In this document: positions 22,263 through 36,348 of the stretch, piece after piece
How the letters are laid out: every line of letters begins with the position of its first letter
How positions within the stretch are numbered: the first letter of the stretch is position 1
Origin: Erythrocercus mccallii
Taxonomy: Eukaryota; Chordata; Aves; Passeriformes; Dicruridae
Direction of reading: 5' to 3'
NCBI GenBank assembly: GCA_013397435.1
Contig: VZRG01002900.1
Coordinates: 1,825 to 65,824, forward strand
DNA: 64,000 nucleotides
Program-made: the position numbers and the translations under genes
The notes under the pieces: generated by a model
Seen by the model: only the letters and a program-made list of their open reading frames with translations
The model's database searches: none
What the model was told of the DNA's origin: nothing

Positions 22263-25200
22263 AACAGCTATCTGAAAACAAACAGTGAATTATCATTAAT
22301 CTTGGAAGTTGGAAAATAGCATCTCATGACTTAGACACCTAGGTCGGTATGATTTAAAATAGGATCTCATTATGAAACAGTGGAAAAAAGTAAAAAATAA
22401 TCACTCATGTTAAATCTCAGCTTCTAACTGATGCCCACATCCAGGGTCACTAATATTTTTACTTCTCCTAAAGAAATTTTTACTGCACAAATTAAAAAGG
22501 TATCAAAATGTTCCCACAATTTAGTGCATAGTCAATGTAATATCATTTTTATTGTTTTAAAATTCTGTAGGTGTCTTAAAAGATTTTGATGCAGTATATA
22601 CTTTCCTTTCACTTCTTCTAATCAATATTGACTTCATTATGACATCTTATTTCAAGGTTAATGTTCCTGTATTATGTAAGGTTGTAATTTTAATGAAATA
22701 TCCAAAATAACCTGCAATTGCTTGTTTTAAGAAATCTGACAATTATTTTTCCCCACAGCAGATAATTTTGTTCCTGTTATATTGAAAAATACATTATTAT
22801 TTTCTTTTACCATTACTATTAAAATGGATATTTTTCAACATATTAGAAGATCATTACTAACACAAAATAGACTTTTGAAACTGGTAATTTGTCTGTCAAA
22901 AGCAGGCCACAGACGTAGCTGAAAGAGGTCCGCTAATGGAATGGGACTAATGCAATTTCGCAAATAACTTAATGAAGCATGTAAAGCATATTTCTTCCAT
23001 TATGCACACATAATATGGAGTCACATCTTGCTTACTGGGTGTGAAAATATTTTTAATTAACTTAAACGTGAAGAGACTCTTCAAGGTTACACTACTGCAA
23101 ACCATTAAAAAAGTGAAAAAAATCAGAGAAGGCAGCAGAAGAAGCTAAACAACAGTATCAGATGAATAGAGCACTGAATGATAACAGATGAAAGGAAGGC
23201 AAAGGAAATGAATAAACACTACTATAAACCAGGGAGTGTCACCATGAATTCATCTAAAATCATTATCTCTTAAAAAGAATATGTTTAGAGGAGTTAAATA
23301 CCAGACCCAGGACAATTCCCATAAGCCTTCCAAGCCTTTCCTTTCCTAAAGGTCAGTGTGATGGAGCATGCGGTCTTCTCCTCACAGTGAGAGTGTGTAT
23401 TGCTGAAAATCTATACTCCCAATTACAATTTACAATTTTAATAAGTAAGGACTCACATTTATAAAAAATCTAAAAGTAGATAATGGATATGTGGTTTTGA
23501 TTTTCTTCCCCAAAATCTTTTCTGTTGAAAGTTATATATACATATATTCCAGAGCAGAACTGGGAAACCAGCTCTTTAGTGCTCCTGTAAGTCACCAGAG
23601 TAACTGGGAAATGGACTTCTGTGCACTATTTTTAACTGGGATGTGCTCAGTTTGGTGTGGTGTCAAAGGACCTGTTGTAAATGAAAGTGGAAGCTTCTTG
23701 CTTCCTTATCCAAGTTCTTTGTTTCATCACTAGAATATGGCCTGCCAAAATGAGTGGAAGAGCAAAGGAACAGAACTAAAGTAAAGAGGAATGTGGAGCT
23801 TGGCATGGGTTGACACAGCAGGACATATAGAGAAGGTGCTTAGAGAGCTGCTTACCATTTTTTCCTTTAGTGCAGAATACAATGAAAGAGGATTTAGATC
23901 TGATATTCCTCGTTTGGGCAGCACGAAGTATCCCAATGCTGCTCTTACAGATGTTTTGCTGTACTTCATTCTTTGTTGTTTGACTGGATCCTCAAATAAC
24001 AGCCTGAAGTTATTAATTTTCTTTGGAGAAAGAAAGAATTTTATTTATAATTTTACAGTAGGTAACTGTTGATGTGTCAGCCACTGGGAGCTATGGTGCT
24101 TTTCATTCAGTTCAGAATTTTACATAGGATGACTGCAACCTTTTCTTTTGCTGCTTCTAACAAATATTATATGTCTGACATTTAGCTTTGCATCTCACAG
24201 TCACCAAGATCCTTGCAAAAGCAAAGCCTGAGCTCCTATTATGTGAAAAAACAACTGTGTTGAAATCCAAGTGTGAGAAACACTGGTTCACTGAAAGTAT
24301 CTGAAAAATTACCACAGTATCCTTGGCAAGGAGCAATTTCAGTAATTCAAATGATAATGCAAGAGCTGCAGTTAGTTGAGAGTGTAAGATCTTGTGTACT
24401 GAATAGCACAGCCTAGTCTTAAAAACTTCCTGTTCATCATACATGTCAGGAAGCTGCAGTTTTACATTCGGACACTTTGAAATGATCTAATTGATTGAAA
24501 ATATAAATCCACACTTAGAAGTTTCAAAGACCTTGGAAAATGCAGAATTTAAACAAGAAATAGACTTTCCTCTTAAACATTGAGGGTCCTGTCCTTATTC
24601 AATAAAATTATTATTTATAAATATCCATACATTTTCTCTTTTCAGCTACCTCACATCACAGTCATGAAGAAAGTCTTAATCTGTGCAGAATTAAATCAAA
24701 CTAGGAAGTTAATGAGAAAAAGCATGAAAGAGGGTGCAAAATAATGACTTAGTACAGGGTTTAATTGGGTCTTAAACTATCCCAGGTCTCTAGAGGAGAC
24801 AGAGCCCCTGATAAGGAGCAGAACAAAGAGCTGAGAAATTAAGAGTGGTTGACTGTGAGCTGAATAAAGGCAGGAGAAGAACAGAGAAAATGCTAGACTT
24901 AGAAAAACTGGGATTCCATTCCAGGTTGGGTAGGCGGAGTGAAAGAAGCCCAATGACAAGGAGCTGAGAAGCATTCGCATAACATTTTTGCAGTGAGCAC
25001 ACCTTCTCTGCTCCCTGTTTCATCGATAGACACATATCTTAAAAAACTGTGTGTGGGAGCACCACATGGTGCTTTCCTGTATATTTTGAAAATTCCATAT
25101 GAAACGTTTCATGATTTACCACCTGTCAGCTCCTCTAGATGGTATTTTGCCTTTACTTTTTCAGTTGTTGAAAACAAATGCTCTCTGCTATTTGTTGCTA

Positions 25201-27504
25201 TCTCTCTCTGCCCACCCCTGGCCTCCTGCAGCAGCTGCAGTGAACAGGCATGGCCTGGGGCAGCCTTTCCTGACAGAAATCCCCCCCTGCCCACAGAACA
25301 CATTTGTCTGCTGTGCTGAGCAGTGGGATGGGGACAGGAGTGACAGAACTTGGCTTTTTGGTGCCTGCAAGAACAATCTGTGAAGAAGAATGTGGGCAGG
25401 AGAGAAGGGGAAGTAGGAACTGTCTGCTGATTCTCAGGCTTGAGAGACTTGAGGGATGGTTCAATCTGCCCAGAGAAAACTTTCCATGACACCTAGATGG
25501 AAAAGATCTCTCCTGAGCAGAATTCACAACTTGTGCCTGAGCTACTCTCTGTTCCCTGATCCTACATTAGACAGGATTCTGAAGCTGAGGAACACACGTA
25601 GTGAGACATGACAGCAAGGGATGGTCTTCTCTGGAGGTGGTGAGAGAGAGGCTGAGGGGAGGAAATGGGGATTCCAAGGTGATGAAGAATAACACTTGAA
25701 TCTGGATAGACTCAGGTGTGTTCTTACACATAGCTGATGACTGCTGCTTACAAATTATTTTCTTCATTTTGTACAGCAGTTCTACCTTTGGCAAGACAAA
25801 GACAACACATAAATCTGTCAGGCTGGAGGGTACCATAATAAATCTAACGTGTGGCATATTTGTGGCTTTATATGTGCCAATGTTGATGAATCTGGACAAA
25901 GTGCATGCTAATTTCTGCTCTCCAGAGGAGCAGAAGAATCTTTAAAGAGCTCCTTGGCATAATAAAAATTGCCGTTGTCTTTTTCAGCCTTCTGGTATGT
26001 GTTCATGGAGGATGGAGTGGGTTATCTGATTTTAAAAAAGCATTTTTTGGTAGGTTTCTTTAATATCATTATGTAAGAACTATTTTCAAGAAGAAAAAGT
26101 ATTTATAAGGCAGGTATCAGCTCCGACAAAGACAAACAACTCTGGAATTAAAATGCAAAATGAGTTACGTTTATTTGAAACTTTCTGTTATTTAGTAGAG
26201 GTTCTTTAATTTGTTTATCTCTCCCTAAAATTGCCTATTGAATTTAATTAAGTGCGTCATAGATTCATGAGTCAGAGCAATATGAAGATTTTTATTTTTT
26301 TTAAGCAAGCTTATTTGTTTCTCAGATGAGCTTTTTCAAAGATGTTGTAATTATATGCCTGGGTTACTGCTGGCACAGCAGAAAGTTCACTCAAATACAG
26401 CAATTGCAGGTAGGCAGGAGACATGTCAAGAGTTTAGTGAAATCTGTCAGCCCCCATGGCCACCCATCTACATCCATCCTTGTTGGTTGCTCGAGAAATC
26501 AGCATTGATGATGCATCTCTAAATTACTCATTATGATGATAATGCTTTTAGTTACACACATGGTGCACCTTGAGTCATCACGTTTCCTATAATCCTGGCA
26601 TGTTTACTTTGCACGTTTGCCTAGAATCTTCTGCAATTCTCTTCATCTTTTCTTTCAAGAAATGTATAAGTCTACTTATCTGAATTTGTACCCACACAAA
26701 AGGCTAACCTGAGAACTTGGAAATTTTGCCCATCGACAGCAACAGAAATGATTGAGTCACTACATTTAACACAATATTAAAGACTGATTATAAAAGTTAA
26801 TCTCTGAAACTTTAAGTTATTTCTGTAGAGCAGAAGATGATCAGGGCAGTGAGTAGGTCTATTCCATGTGTCCAGCTCACCTGAGGGAAGAGCCGTCATT
26901 CCTATGCATAAGGGGCTGGTTATCCATGTCCTCTGTGCCTGTATGAATAGATGCTAAATATACCTATAACTGAGTGAACAGTCTGACCCAGCTATAGCAA
27001 ATTCATTGGAAAGCCCCTGACTGAATAAAATTAAGGGAGAGGAAGAACAGCTTTGCTTTTGGGCTTTCTCTGTTTCTCCAATGACTGTAATGCACTTGAA
27101 ATAATTACTAATTGATGGGCTCTGAACATTAGAGTAATGTGGCTACAAATTATATATAAAAGGATGGCTTACTGTATTCATGATTGTTATTCCTTTGAGT
27201 TTTTACTTCAAAAATGTTTAATAGGTTGTTTTAAATACATATACACAGAGATTTACCCACATAAATAATAAAAGGTACTTTTTAAATTCTAAAAAGTATG
27301 AAATTTTTGGTGCAACATCACCAAAATAATAAAACTCTAGTCCAAATTAAGCTCATGGCAGCATTTCCATTGACTTCAAATGGTCAGAAGTTTCAACTGC
27401 AGTAAGTAATTTACCAGCTATAAATACTAGTTTTTCAAACTGATGCCACACCACGTTGAGGGTTAGGTATCAGTCTAAAGAAGTGCTGTGTGAGTCTGGG
27501 CTTC
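22263..27504. other. No gene recognised; one possible conserved non-coding block
   Basis: Open frames are short and unfamiliar. The patch at 22890-23080 has several CpG and TAAT-type homeodomain cores in AT-rich context and is noted as a possible conserved element, not annotated as one. The GC-richer patch at 25200-25560 gives several overlapping frames on both strands and no recognisable product. Confidence 0.45.
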
Positions 27505-27625
27505 AAATTGGCCACTATTGGTTCTAAAGCTGTGTGAGCATTTCATGAAATCTTTAACATTTGAGGCTGATTTATTTCATCTCAGTAAAATAGGGTAGAA
27601 GTAAAAGAAGGGATTTATAAGTTTT
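27505..27625 (+). repeat. MIR SINE core fragment
   Basis: The order AGCTGTGTGA, a degraded 'ccttgggcaagtca' region, TTTAACATTTGAGGCTGATTT, CATCTCAGTAAAATAGGG matches the MIR core pattern (agctgtgtgacc...acttaacctctgagcctcagtttcctcatctgtaaaatgggg). Divergence is high. MIR elements are an old amniote SINE whose CORE domain derives from a tRNA-type promoter element. Confidence 0.6.
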
Positions 27626-30600
27626 GAAAATGCCAGGTTGTTTGAGATTTTGGTTGGAAACCACGAGACACATAATGACTTTGATCAAAATGGGAGGCTC
27701 TTGATGGCTTCAGCTGAATTTCTTTTTCTGATCTGAGATTGATTAAAGCTAGAAAGGATAGCTGTCAGCTGATACTGAATGAAATTTTGCCTGAATTTTT
27801 TCAAGCTGAGACATTTCCATCCAGTAAATCCCATGCTATTGCTACTGTGGCTGTCTGTCATTAACAGTTCCTAAATTGTTGTTTCACGTTCTTTATAACA
27901 CAAAAAGAGTGGTGAGAAGGTCAGAAATTACATTTTTTTGGAAATGCATGAAATATTGAGGCTATGATACAGGCATATGTGAGAGAAAGAAACGGGGCAT
28001 GGCAAGTAAATAAGGAACCAATGTCTTCTATTCCTTCTAAGAAAAGTAGGAAATACATATTAATCTTTCTTTAATTTTAATTGAAGGATTGGTAATGAAG
28101 TAAATGTACTTCATTAAAGAAAGATGAGAAGATACGTAAGTGGAGCATATTAATTGTAAACTTTTAAAAATCAGAGTTATAACTTTCTCTACATGTGTGG
28201 TCTTGCTAGTTAAGTTACTGATCACAGTCATGAATTTCATGTATTTGAAAATATACAAAAAAAATATGCAAAGACTAAGTATCTAGAGTTATGGTGCATT
28301 AGCCAAGGGAATTTGGTATATATATATTTAATGAACTGCTTTGAAGTTTATTAGATGTTTTCTGTCACATCTATGATTTCACAGATTATAAAAGCAGAAG
28401 AGAGGACTGGGACTGTGCAGCTTGACCTCTGGTGTACCACAGGTTACAGAACTGGTTTCTGTTTGTAGTAGAACATGTCTTCTAGGAAATGGGGATATAA
28501 AGATATTTAATATTTCTTGGTGAGCTGCTACCAAGTGTATCTACTCTCACTGTGAAAAATGCTTCTGGTCTAATTTTGGAGCCTGTCTTTACCTGCTGGA
28601 CTGAGGTCACATTATTACTGTAAACTTTATTATAGAACAGAATGGTTTTAATTTTCTTTGAGTCTTTGTGACTAAAAGTTTCTTCTGAATTTCCTTGGAG
28701 AGACACTTAAGAAGTAGGATTAGTGTAGCTGGGAAGTTGTCTATCACCACATCTGTTGACTCGGGAAGACTGGCCAACGATACTGCTGGTGTCTTTTCAA
28801 ACCTTAAGCAAGGTAGAAAAATCACCTACTTTAAACATGCTTCTCAGATGGTAGAAAAGATTTGAAGCTGGTCTTCAATTCCTTTTCTAAATCTGTCCAT
28901 ACCTATGCGTACATGACCACTTCTATCTTATGTTTTTCTGTGTAGCCTTATCTTTCAGACTGTGCATATTTTTGGAAATAAGAAGTTTTAAGCTTTAATT
29001 CTTTTATGCGAATTGTTTGACAAATGAGTGTCTGAGTTTCAAGGAGGGCTTCCATAAGTCCTCCTATGCAGGTCCCAGGGTGTGGGATTTCTGGAAGCCC
29101 TAGAACAAGGTGGAGAGCCCTCCAGGACCTTGATTCAAGTCTTCAGTAGGAATTTTTAGGCTCAGGCTTCTGCAGCAGAACAGATCACATCCATGCAGGG
29201 TAGCCAGGGCTGGGGCTGCTGTGCAGGCCATGAACAAGGGACTGCAGGAGTCACTGCTCCCAAGGACTAAGGTCCCCTGAGCAACAGGGTTGGCCTCAGT
29301 GTCTGAGCCATGAAACTTCAGCAGTTTAGCTGTAATTCCAGTAACAGTTGTCAAGGTTTTTTCCTGCAGAATTGGAGCTCCTCAAAGATAAAGGTAGTGG
29401 GTATTCTACTGAAGTGCTGCAGAGACAGAGACTCTGTTGTATATTAACTTTTTATTACTGTTAGGATTGAAGAATGGTCTTTTCTTCTCCCCAAAATCCT
29501 AAAAATATTGCCAGGCATAACTCCATCAAAATAGACAGTATTTGCTTTTAAGAAATATAGTGATTTTTTAAATTGATGATGAGAGTACATTCCCAGTAAT
29601 TTAAAATACCCTGTCTTTTAGTGAATTTAGTTACTATAGTATCTTGCAACTTGGCAGAATTCTTTTAACCACATTAGTATTGTCGGCTCTCTTGCAAAAC
29701 ACAGAAGTAAAAAGTCCAACACTAAAAAGGCTACAATCAAGAGCTGAAAAATAGATTTTTTTTTTCCTTTACCTTTTCTTGTTGGTAAAAATGTGCAGCA
29801 TTGAACAGAAGACCTCTGGTTATTGCAGTTGTTAGGTAACTATGCAGCCTAGGTTAAGTTGGAGTACTTATGAATCCTAATGTAATACCCTTCTGCCTAA
29901 GCCCATTGTCTGTGAAAACACTTTGGCTTTCACTCTGTATTTGTTTAAAGTAGCACAAGGGGCAGTCATGCTATACTTTATTCCACTTGTGTTCAATGCA
30001 ATGCCTGCTAAGAATAGGCAGATATCGCATTGTATAAAAAGTAGCATAATGGCACGTGCTTGAATTTTCAATGAGGGAGGCAGCGTGTGACTGCACTGCC
30101 AATGAGAAGCTGCCTCACACTTTGTTATGCAGTCCTGCTTTCATGAAATCAAACTCCGGGTGACTCATCAAATCCACTCAAATATTGTCATAGTGTGTCT
30201 TCATTGTACAAAACAGCATTTAAGACTTTGTAATCACATTGCAAATAATGTTGATAATTCTACTGAGAATGGATGAGAGTGAGCCATAGACTTCAGAAAA
30301 TCTTTTAAAAATATCCATTATGTAAAGACATAGATACTCTCTCCCTCTCTCTCTCTCTCTCTCAATCTATATCTTTGAGATACACAAAACCCTCACCAGA
30401 AGCCATAGCAGGATGTGGATGAAAGCATTGACAATGTTATTGAATGTTTAAATAGGAAAATCTACAAAATTAATTTGACTTTAAATATATCTTATTAGAG
30501 TTGATTTAACATTTTCCTTGATAATGTCGAACAAGTTTCACTGTTATGATCTACTTTATATTGCTGGTAAAACATAAAAAGATAAGGTTCTATACTTTGG

Positions 30601-33600
30601 AATTTGAAATACAGAGAAGGTTTATGAGATGGAGATGTTAAAAATGGGGGAGTGGAAGGAAGAGCTCCGTAACTGAGGAAGGTAGTTGCTAGTTACTAGT
30701 AAAGGACTAATCGCAAGAGAAGGGAACATGTGGCAGGATATATACATACCCAGTGTTTGCACTGTAAAAATTATTACTGTAAAAATAAGAAAATAGGTTT
30801 TGCTGGGTTCTCTGAAGTAGACAAAATATTGTTCTTCAGCAAAGTCTGCTAATGGAGACTAGCAGATGCTACCTTAAAGATGTAAGGTAGGCCTAATTAA
30901 ACATCTATGCATTTAAACTCAGTCATTGTTTTGGACATTTAGAACAATCAATTTAAAAGTTGCCATTTTTTCATTTACTGTGTTAAATTTTGTAAAGTTG
31001 CTTTACAATAAGATTTTGGAAGAAATTTAATAAACCAGCAACTCTAGAGCCCTGGAAGATGTAATCCTTCTTCTTGGCAAGGCTTCCTCATAACTCACTG
31101 GGTTACAGTTAGTGCCACTAGATTTTGCACTGTTTAGTACACAAAATCATTCATTTGAAATGAGTACTCATACAGATTGTGCACACTGCACATTGTTGGG
31201 TTATTTACTTTTTAATGAGAACATCAAATGACTTATCTTTCTGAATTACATTTGTATAGCTGAAGCTTCTTTCAGTGTCTTCAAAAGCCTCAGGCTCTTC
31301 TCCCTGAGCACGGTGGTTCTAACCTACAAATGTGATGTATGAAATCTGGGCTCCTGGCAGAGTATCTTCAGCTCCCTCCAGAGTCTAACAGCTGCAGAGC
31401 AAAACATGCCCAACAGGTAAAATCTTCTGCTCTTTTGCAATCATTTGTCTTTTGAGAAAGCAGCATTTGATGAGGACATAATTTCAAGTTTTACTTTTGT
31501 TTTTGTGTTCCTCTTATACTCCTACTGTTAATTGCCTGTAGAGTAAATTAATTTCCTCCTTCAATCCAGATCTGTCTGTTTACCTTCTCTGTATTTAGCA
31601 GAGGCTAAAATGGCCAGCAATAGCAGCAAAAAAGGCAATTCTCTTTGGTTTTGGTCTCCACAAAATTCTGCTAACGTGGTTGATTACTGATAGATGGTGG
31701 CTCTCAGGGAGTTTAAATGTGAGTGACATTACCAGTCTTTGAGCTTTCCCTTGGTTATAAGTTTGCCAATTTTGCCACACAGCCACTGCAATATGTTAAT
31801 GTATTTTTTGTAAGAGTATGTGTATATCACTCCCTGTGTAGCTCTCTTTCAAGGACTGGTCAGAATTATGGTCTTCTGGGACAGTTTGGGAAAAAAATCT
31901 TAGACCTCAAATTCAGTGTAAAATTCCCTAATCAAAAGATCTCAATAGCTCCCAATTTTGTACAGAAATTACCCTACAATTCCTTAGCAAAACAAATATT
32001 CATTGCAAAAGAAAATCACAGTTGCTTTGTAAGACCTGCAAAATTAACTTTTGAAGAAAATATTTTCATTCAAAAAGAAATTTTTTATATCATTGCTCCA
32101 GATATTTTTTAGATGAGTGAATATAATATAATGACAGTAGATCTGAGAAAGCTTGGGATTCTGGATAAGATCACAGAACTTTGCAGCGTCGCCTAGTAAC
32201 CCACCCATGGTACAGAATATCTGATGTCACTGTTTTCAACATAGCACTCAGACTGGGCTTGGTTTACAAGACCAGAAATAGATGAAACTTGCTCAGAAGA
32301 GCTTTGATTTGGTAAAGCAATGATTCTGTGTCTAGTGAAAAATAGAGTTTGCAATTGCAAATTGTCTCTTCAAAGAGACTTTAAACTTTTTCACACTGGA
32401 AAATTCGTTTTAAAATGATGAAAAAGTAAATGAATCACCATAAAATGACTCATATTAAAAGATTTTTGCAAAGTGGTTGTCACGAGCGATTCGTCTGGAT
32501 CATCTGGAACAGTTTTTGTCAGGAAGGCGAGGTTGTCAGATTTCCCTAAACAAGGAGAGAAAGTAGAGCAGCAGTGCAGTTAGAAATCTCTTAAAGTCGT
32601 CAGGATGATCTGCCTATGATATTGATGATTTCAGACTACTGCATGGTCTGACTTTTGTTGCAGCCAAATGACAACATTAAATAAAAAAGACATTTCCAAA
32701 GTGAAATGTTCAAGTTCTAGATTATTTCTACATCCAGATATTATCTTAATTTACCCTTTCTAATTACTCTGTCACATTATATTATTCCACCTGTGTGTAC
32801 ACAGTGAATGGAGAGGAACACATTTCTTCTGGCCTCCTCACTTAGGAAGCAGAAATAGGATTAATTTGATGCCAATCAATCAAACTGGAACTGGTTATGT
32901 AGTGCTTTTTCTGAAGATTTCTGTGACTTTCCAGGCAAAATTCCATTTTGAAAAGTGATTTAGAAACTTTCAAACCTGATTTTTGAGAATTACAGAGTGG
33001 GGTTATGCATAAATATGTCTAAGTCAAAAACCTGCGTCCCTGATAAAAATGAATTGCTCTTACCAGTCTACCCTGATGTTCAGAGGTATCATCATCACTG
33101 CAGGGAGGATGCAGTGTCAGTCCAAAGGGGAATGGCTAAAGGCTGAAACCCTTTAGGCTGAATTTCCCCTCAAATTCAGTTTTAGGCCCTTTCTGAGAAG
33201 TTTCAGCTCAAATAATTACACAAAGTTGTAGTCAGCTTTCAAGGAGATTAAGAGAAACACCGGTTCTCTTAGTGGCACTGCAGTCCCCAAAACACAGAGA
33301 GCACTGTGGAGCTGCTGCACTGTCTGCTTCTTAAAAAAGTGGAGGTCAGTTTTCTCTTGCAAGATACCTAAAATCCCTCGTTGAATGTTCCTTTTGGCAT
33401 ATGCCTTTAACTCCATATCTCCCTGAACACTTAGATCTACATCTGTTTCAGCATAATGACTTTCCACAGTCTTTTGAAGAAAGTGTGGCTTTCCACAGTA
33501 CATCAAAGGTTTATTATGATTTAAATTCTTTGATTCTGACCACTGGTCAGTTTTCATGTTCTTTCTCTAAATTATTCTTTTTTCCATGTATTTCCAGTAG

Positions 33601-35619
33601 CTTTTCTTTTTCTCAAAGAGCAAATCCAGCTTATAGATAATTATAATTCTTTCATTTTGCAAAATAGAATCTTCTTTAGGTTTCTGGTCTTTTTTTAGGT
33701 GTTGATGCACAAAGCTAATTTTCTCCTTTTCTTCCCATCCCCTCTGCTGTTTTCTTTTCCCCTGAAACTGTCTTTATTTTATTTTTCCCCTTTTCCCCTT
33801 GTAGATTATTGCTGAGATGTCTTACCCCTGTTCTCACTAGTGCTCTGGAGCAGTGGCTGCACAAAAAATTCTGTTTCAGTGGTGCTATTTCTGGATGCTG
33901 CCATCTGCCAGCTTTTACTCCTATTTCAAACAAACTTTCAGTTCAGTTTCACCTTTCATTTGGAAGCACAGCTGCTCCTAAATTCTTGGTAATCACTGGT
34001 GTGCAGCACACACCTGTAGCCAAATATATAAAGGAAATAGGAGAAAAGAGCAATATATTCCCAGCTTGTTAGCCATTAAACAGGTTAGTCAGGAAACAGG
34101 GACTCTTATCTTTGCTTGTGCAGATCTTTATTTTATAAGCAATATTTTCTCAAAGGGCTAATAAAGAAGAGCAAACACAGAAAAAGGATTACCAAGCTCC
34201 TCTTAGTGAACCTTTGCTAATAACAAGTTTATCAGGGCAGTGCATGTGCAGGGGGCTTGGCTCAGTGTTAATTTGTCACTACCACCAAATTAACTATGCT
34301 CTATTTTGTGTTCTTTCCAATTTTACATCCTTGATTACATATTCATAAACCTGTCCTTCCTTCCAAGCATAAATACAACTGCTTTGAAAATATAATTGTC
34401 TGTGTTTATCAAGCACCTAATTTGTTTTACTTGCCAGCTACTAATTACATAGGAAATATAAATGAATTGCAGGTCATATAGTCCATTTGAAGCACTAAAA
34501 GAAAAACTTTCTGAATCACAAAATTGAATTTAAGTTGCAGCATGGGATACACAATGTGCAGTGCTGTTTCCAGCAGTGCTAGTCAAAGAAAACAAACATT
34601 TTGGCTGATTTCACATTCAGATTTGTCAAAATATACTGAGCGATGTGCTTGTTCTGTTTAAAGTGAATTGTTTTTGTAGTCTCTGAGAGCTTTCCCTGTC
34701 TTTGATTTCTGTATATTCTAGTCTATCACTGCTAAAACTTGTTTATGGTAGAGCAGAGAGAATCAAATGCAAGGCATTCTGAGAACACGCTGGGATTTGG
34801 TTTTATCCACCATGTTGTTCACTTTATGTCTCATCCATTTTCTGAAAGATATGCAAATTCTGTCTTGCTTCTGAGCTGGATTATTGTACCATCTCAATCC
34901 ATTGAAAGCAATAAAGTGAGATTTAATAGACTATGGTAGTTAATTGTTTAGGAAACGTGGCGTTTTAATCACTGTGACAACCACAGATCTGGGACTGGAG
35001 AGCAGAAGCTCTTTTGCATATGTAGCAACTCTTGCAGAAATTTGGTATTAGCCAACAAATTCCAGCTTTCACAACGCTCTTATAACTACTGTCTAGAATT
35101 TATATAGCACTGAACAAACTACGAACAATTTAAGCTTACTAAAACAATTGTATGGCAGTTCACCAAACATAGATACAAATCTGGATATCTGGAATGAGAA
35201 AGAAGAGTGCTGAATTTTAAAAAGGAAGCTGATGCTAATAGAGCACATCATACTATCCATCAGGAATAGATTGTAGTTTTTAGGTCCACAGCAAACACGG
35301 GGCCAAACTCGTTGTACTAGATGCTTATAAATGAGTTCTGTGGGTTTTTTAAAACCCACACTCCAGGGTTACAGCACAGTTATCTAGAGAGGTACTTGGG
35401 AGCCATCTAAGCATTAGTTCTGGGATATTCACTATAGTTTGCTGTAGATTAATATTTATGTTCTTACTAGAGAAGTCTATTTACTTCTCCTTTCCTATGA
35501 AAAGTTAGGGAGTTAAGATTCCTGCCCTATGGTGTATGCTTGGGTTTCCAGCTCTTGCTTATTTTCATGTGTACAAACTGTGCAGAAGCACAGCCTGCAG
35601 AGACAAGATGGGTGCGTGG
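27626..35619. other. No gene recognised; contains a (CT)n microsatellite and a long pyrimidine tract
   Basis: The longest open frame is 129 codons (31723-32112, plus) and has no known motif and no coding-like composition. A pyrimidine-rich run ending in TTGTAG at 33804 resembles a splice acceptor (see findings). Confidence 0.45.
30337..30363. repeat. (CT)n microsatellite, 27 bases with one interruption
   Basis: CT dinucleotides run from 30337 to 30363, broken once by an extra C pair near 30343. Confidence 0.95.
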
Positions 35620-36348
35620 TGTTGACAGGGGGTACCTGTGCTACTGTTCCAGTAGTAATGACAGGTGTGCTTGAACTGGGAATTTCCTTCAGCCCTGGAT
35701 TGTGGAAAGACCGACATGGTGCTGAAGGTAATCTTGCCCTTGATGCATTGCAGCTGCGTTAATTACCAAAGATTAGGAACAGCTGTGCCCTCCCAGCTCT
35801 GGGTTTGATAAAGAGTGAGTTAGCTGGGAGAGGGTCAGTTGGAGTCTGCTGGCCGTGCAGTGAGGAGGAAGGGACAGGAGCTCGTGCCGGGGGCAGAAAG
35901 GGTCAGGTGGCTGTGATAGGGACAGGAAGGAGGCAGCCAGAACTGGAGGAGAAGGAGAGAAAGAGCCTGAGCTGTGTGAAGCTGGACGTGGGAGGCTACA
36001 GAGAAAAGGTATGAGAGACTTTTAGATAATGAAGTGCTGATGCTTGGAACCTTCTGGCGTTTTTAATGAAGCACTTTGAGTGCAGTGTCCGTCTCGACTT
36101 CGGGACCCATATGGGGTCCTACTGACTGGAAACAGTGACTCACTGGGAGGAGAGTGGGGGATGGTGTTGGTGAAACTGAGAGTGGTGTGTGGAAGCCACA
36201 GTGAGGTGTGGACCTGATTTTCTCTTATTAACACACCTGGAAGCAAGTGAGCCACCAGCTAGTAATAATGGGATATTCTGGTCCCTGCTTTGTGTCGTGG
36301 CTGCCCTGACAGCAACACCGGATTGACATTAGAACTGGTGTGACAACA
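35620..36348 (+). mobile_element. LTR-like element with promoter and splice donor (family D), provisional
   Basis: This is a GC-richer, CpG-containing island in AT-rich DNA. It begins TGTTGACAG (35620) and ends TGTGACAACA (36348), giving TG...CA ends with a 5-bp inverted repeat. TTGATAAAG near 35806 sits where a decayed TATA box would be, and AGAAAAG|GTATGAG at 36002-36015 is a good 5' splice site. The text from about 35760 to 36340 is reminiscent of a dispersed songbird repeat that carries a TATA box after an ACAGCTGTG block. The flanking 5-mers (CGTGG and TCTGG) match at only three positions, so no target-site duplication is established. Alternatives are the leader of a longer ERV or the first exon of a non-coding RNA. 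The open frames 35529-35762 and 35805-36014 are not recognisable proteins. Confidence 0.45.

Noticed and set aside
25099..25527. Overlapping frames on both strands of about 100-127 codons
   Set aside because: Several frames overlap on both strands with no domain. They are caused by a GC-richer patch.
31723..32112. 129-codon plus-strand frame
   Set aside because: AT-rich composition and no motif. Similar lengths are expected by chance in 64 kb.
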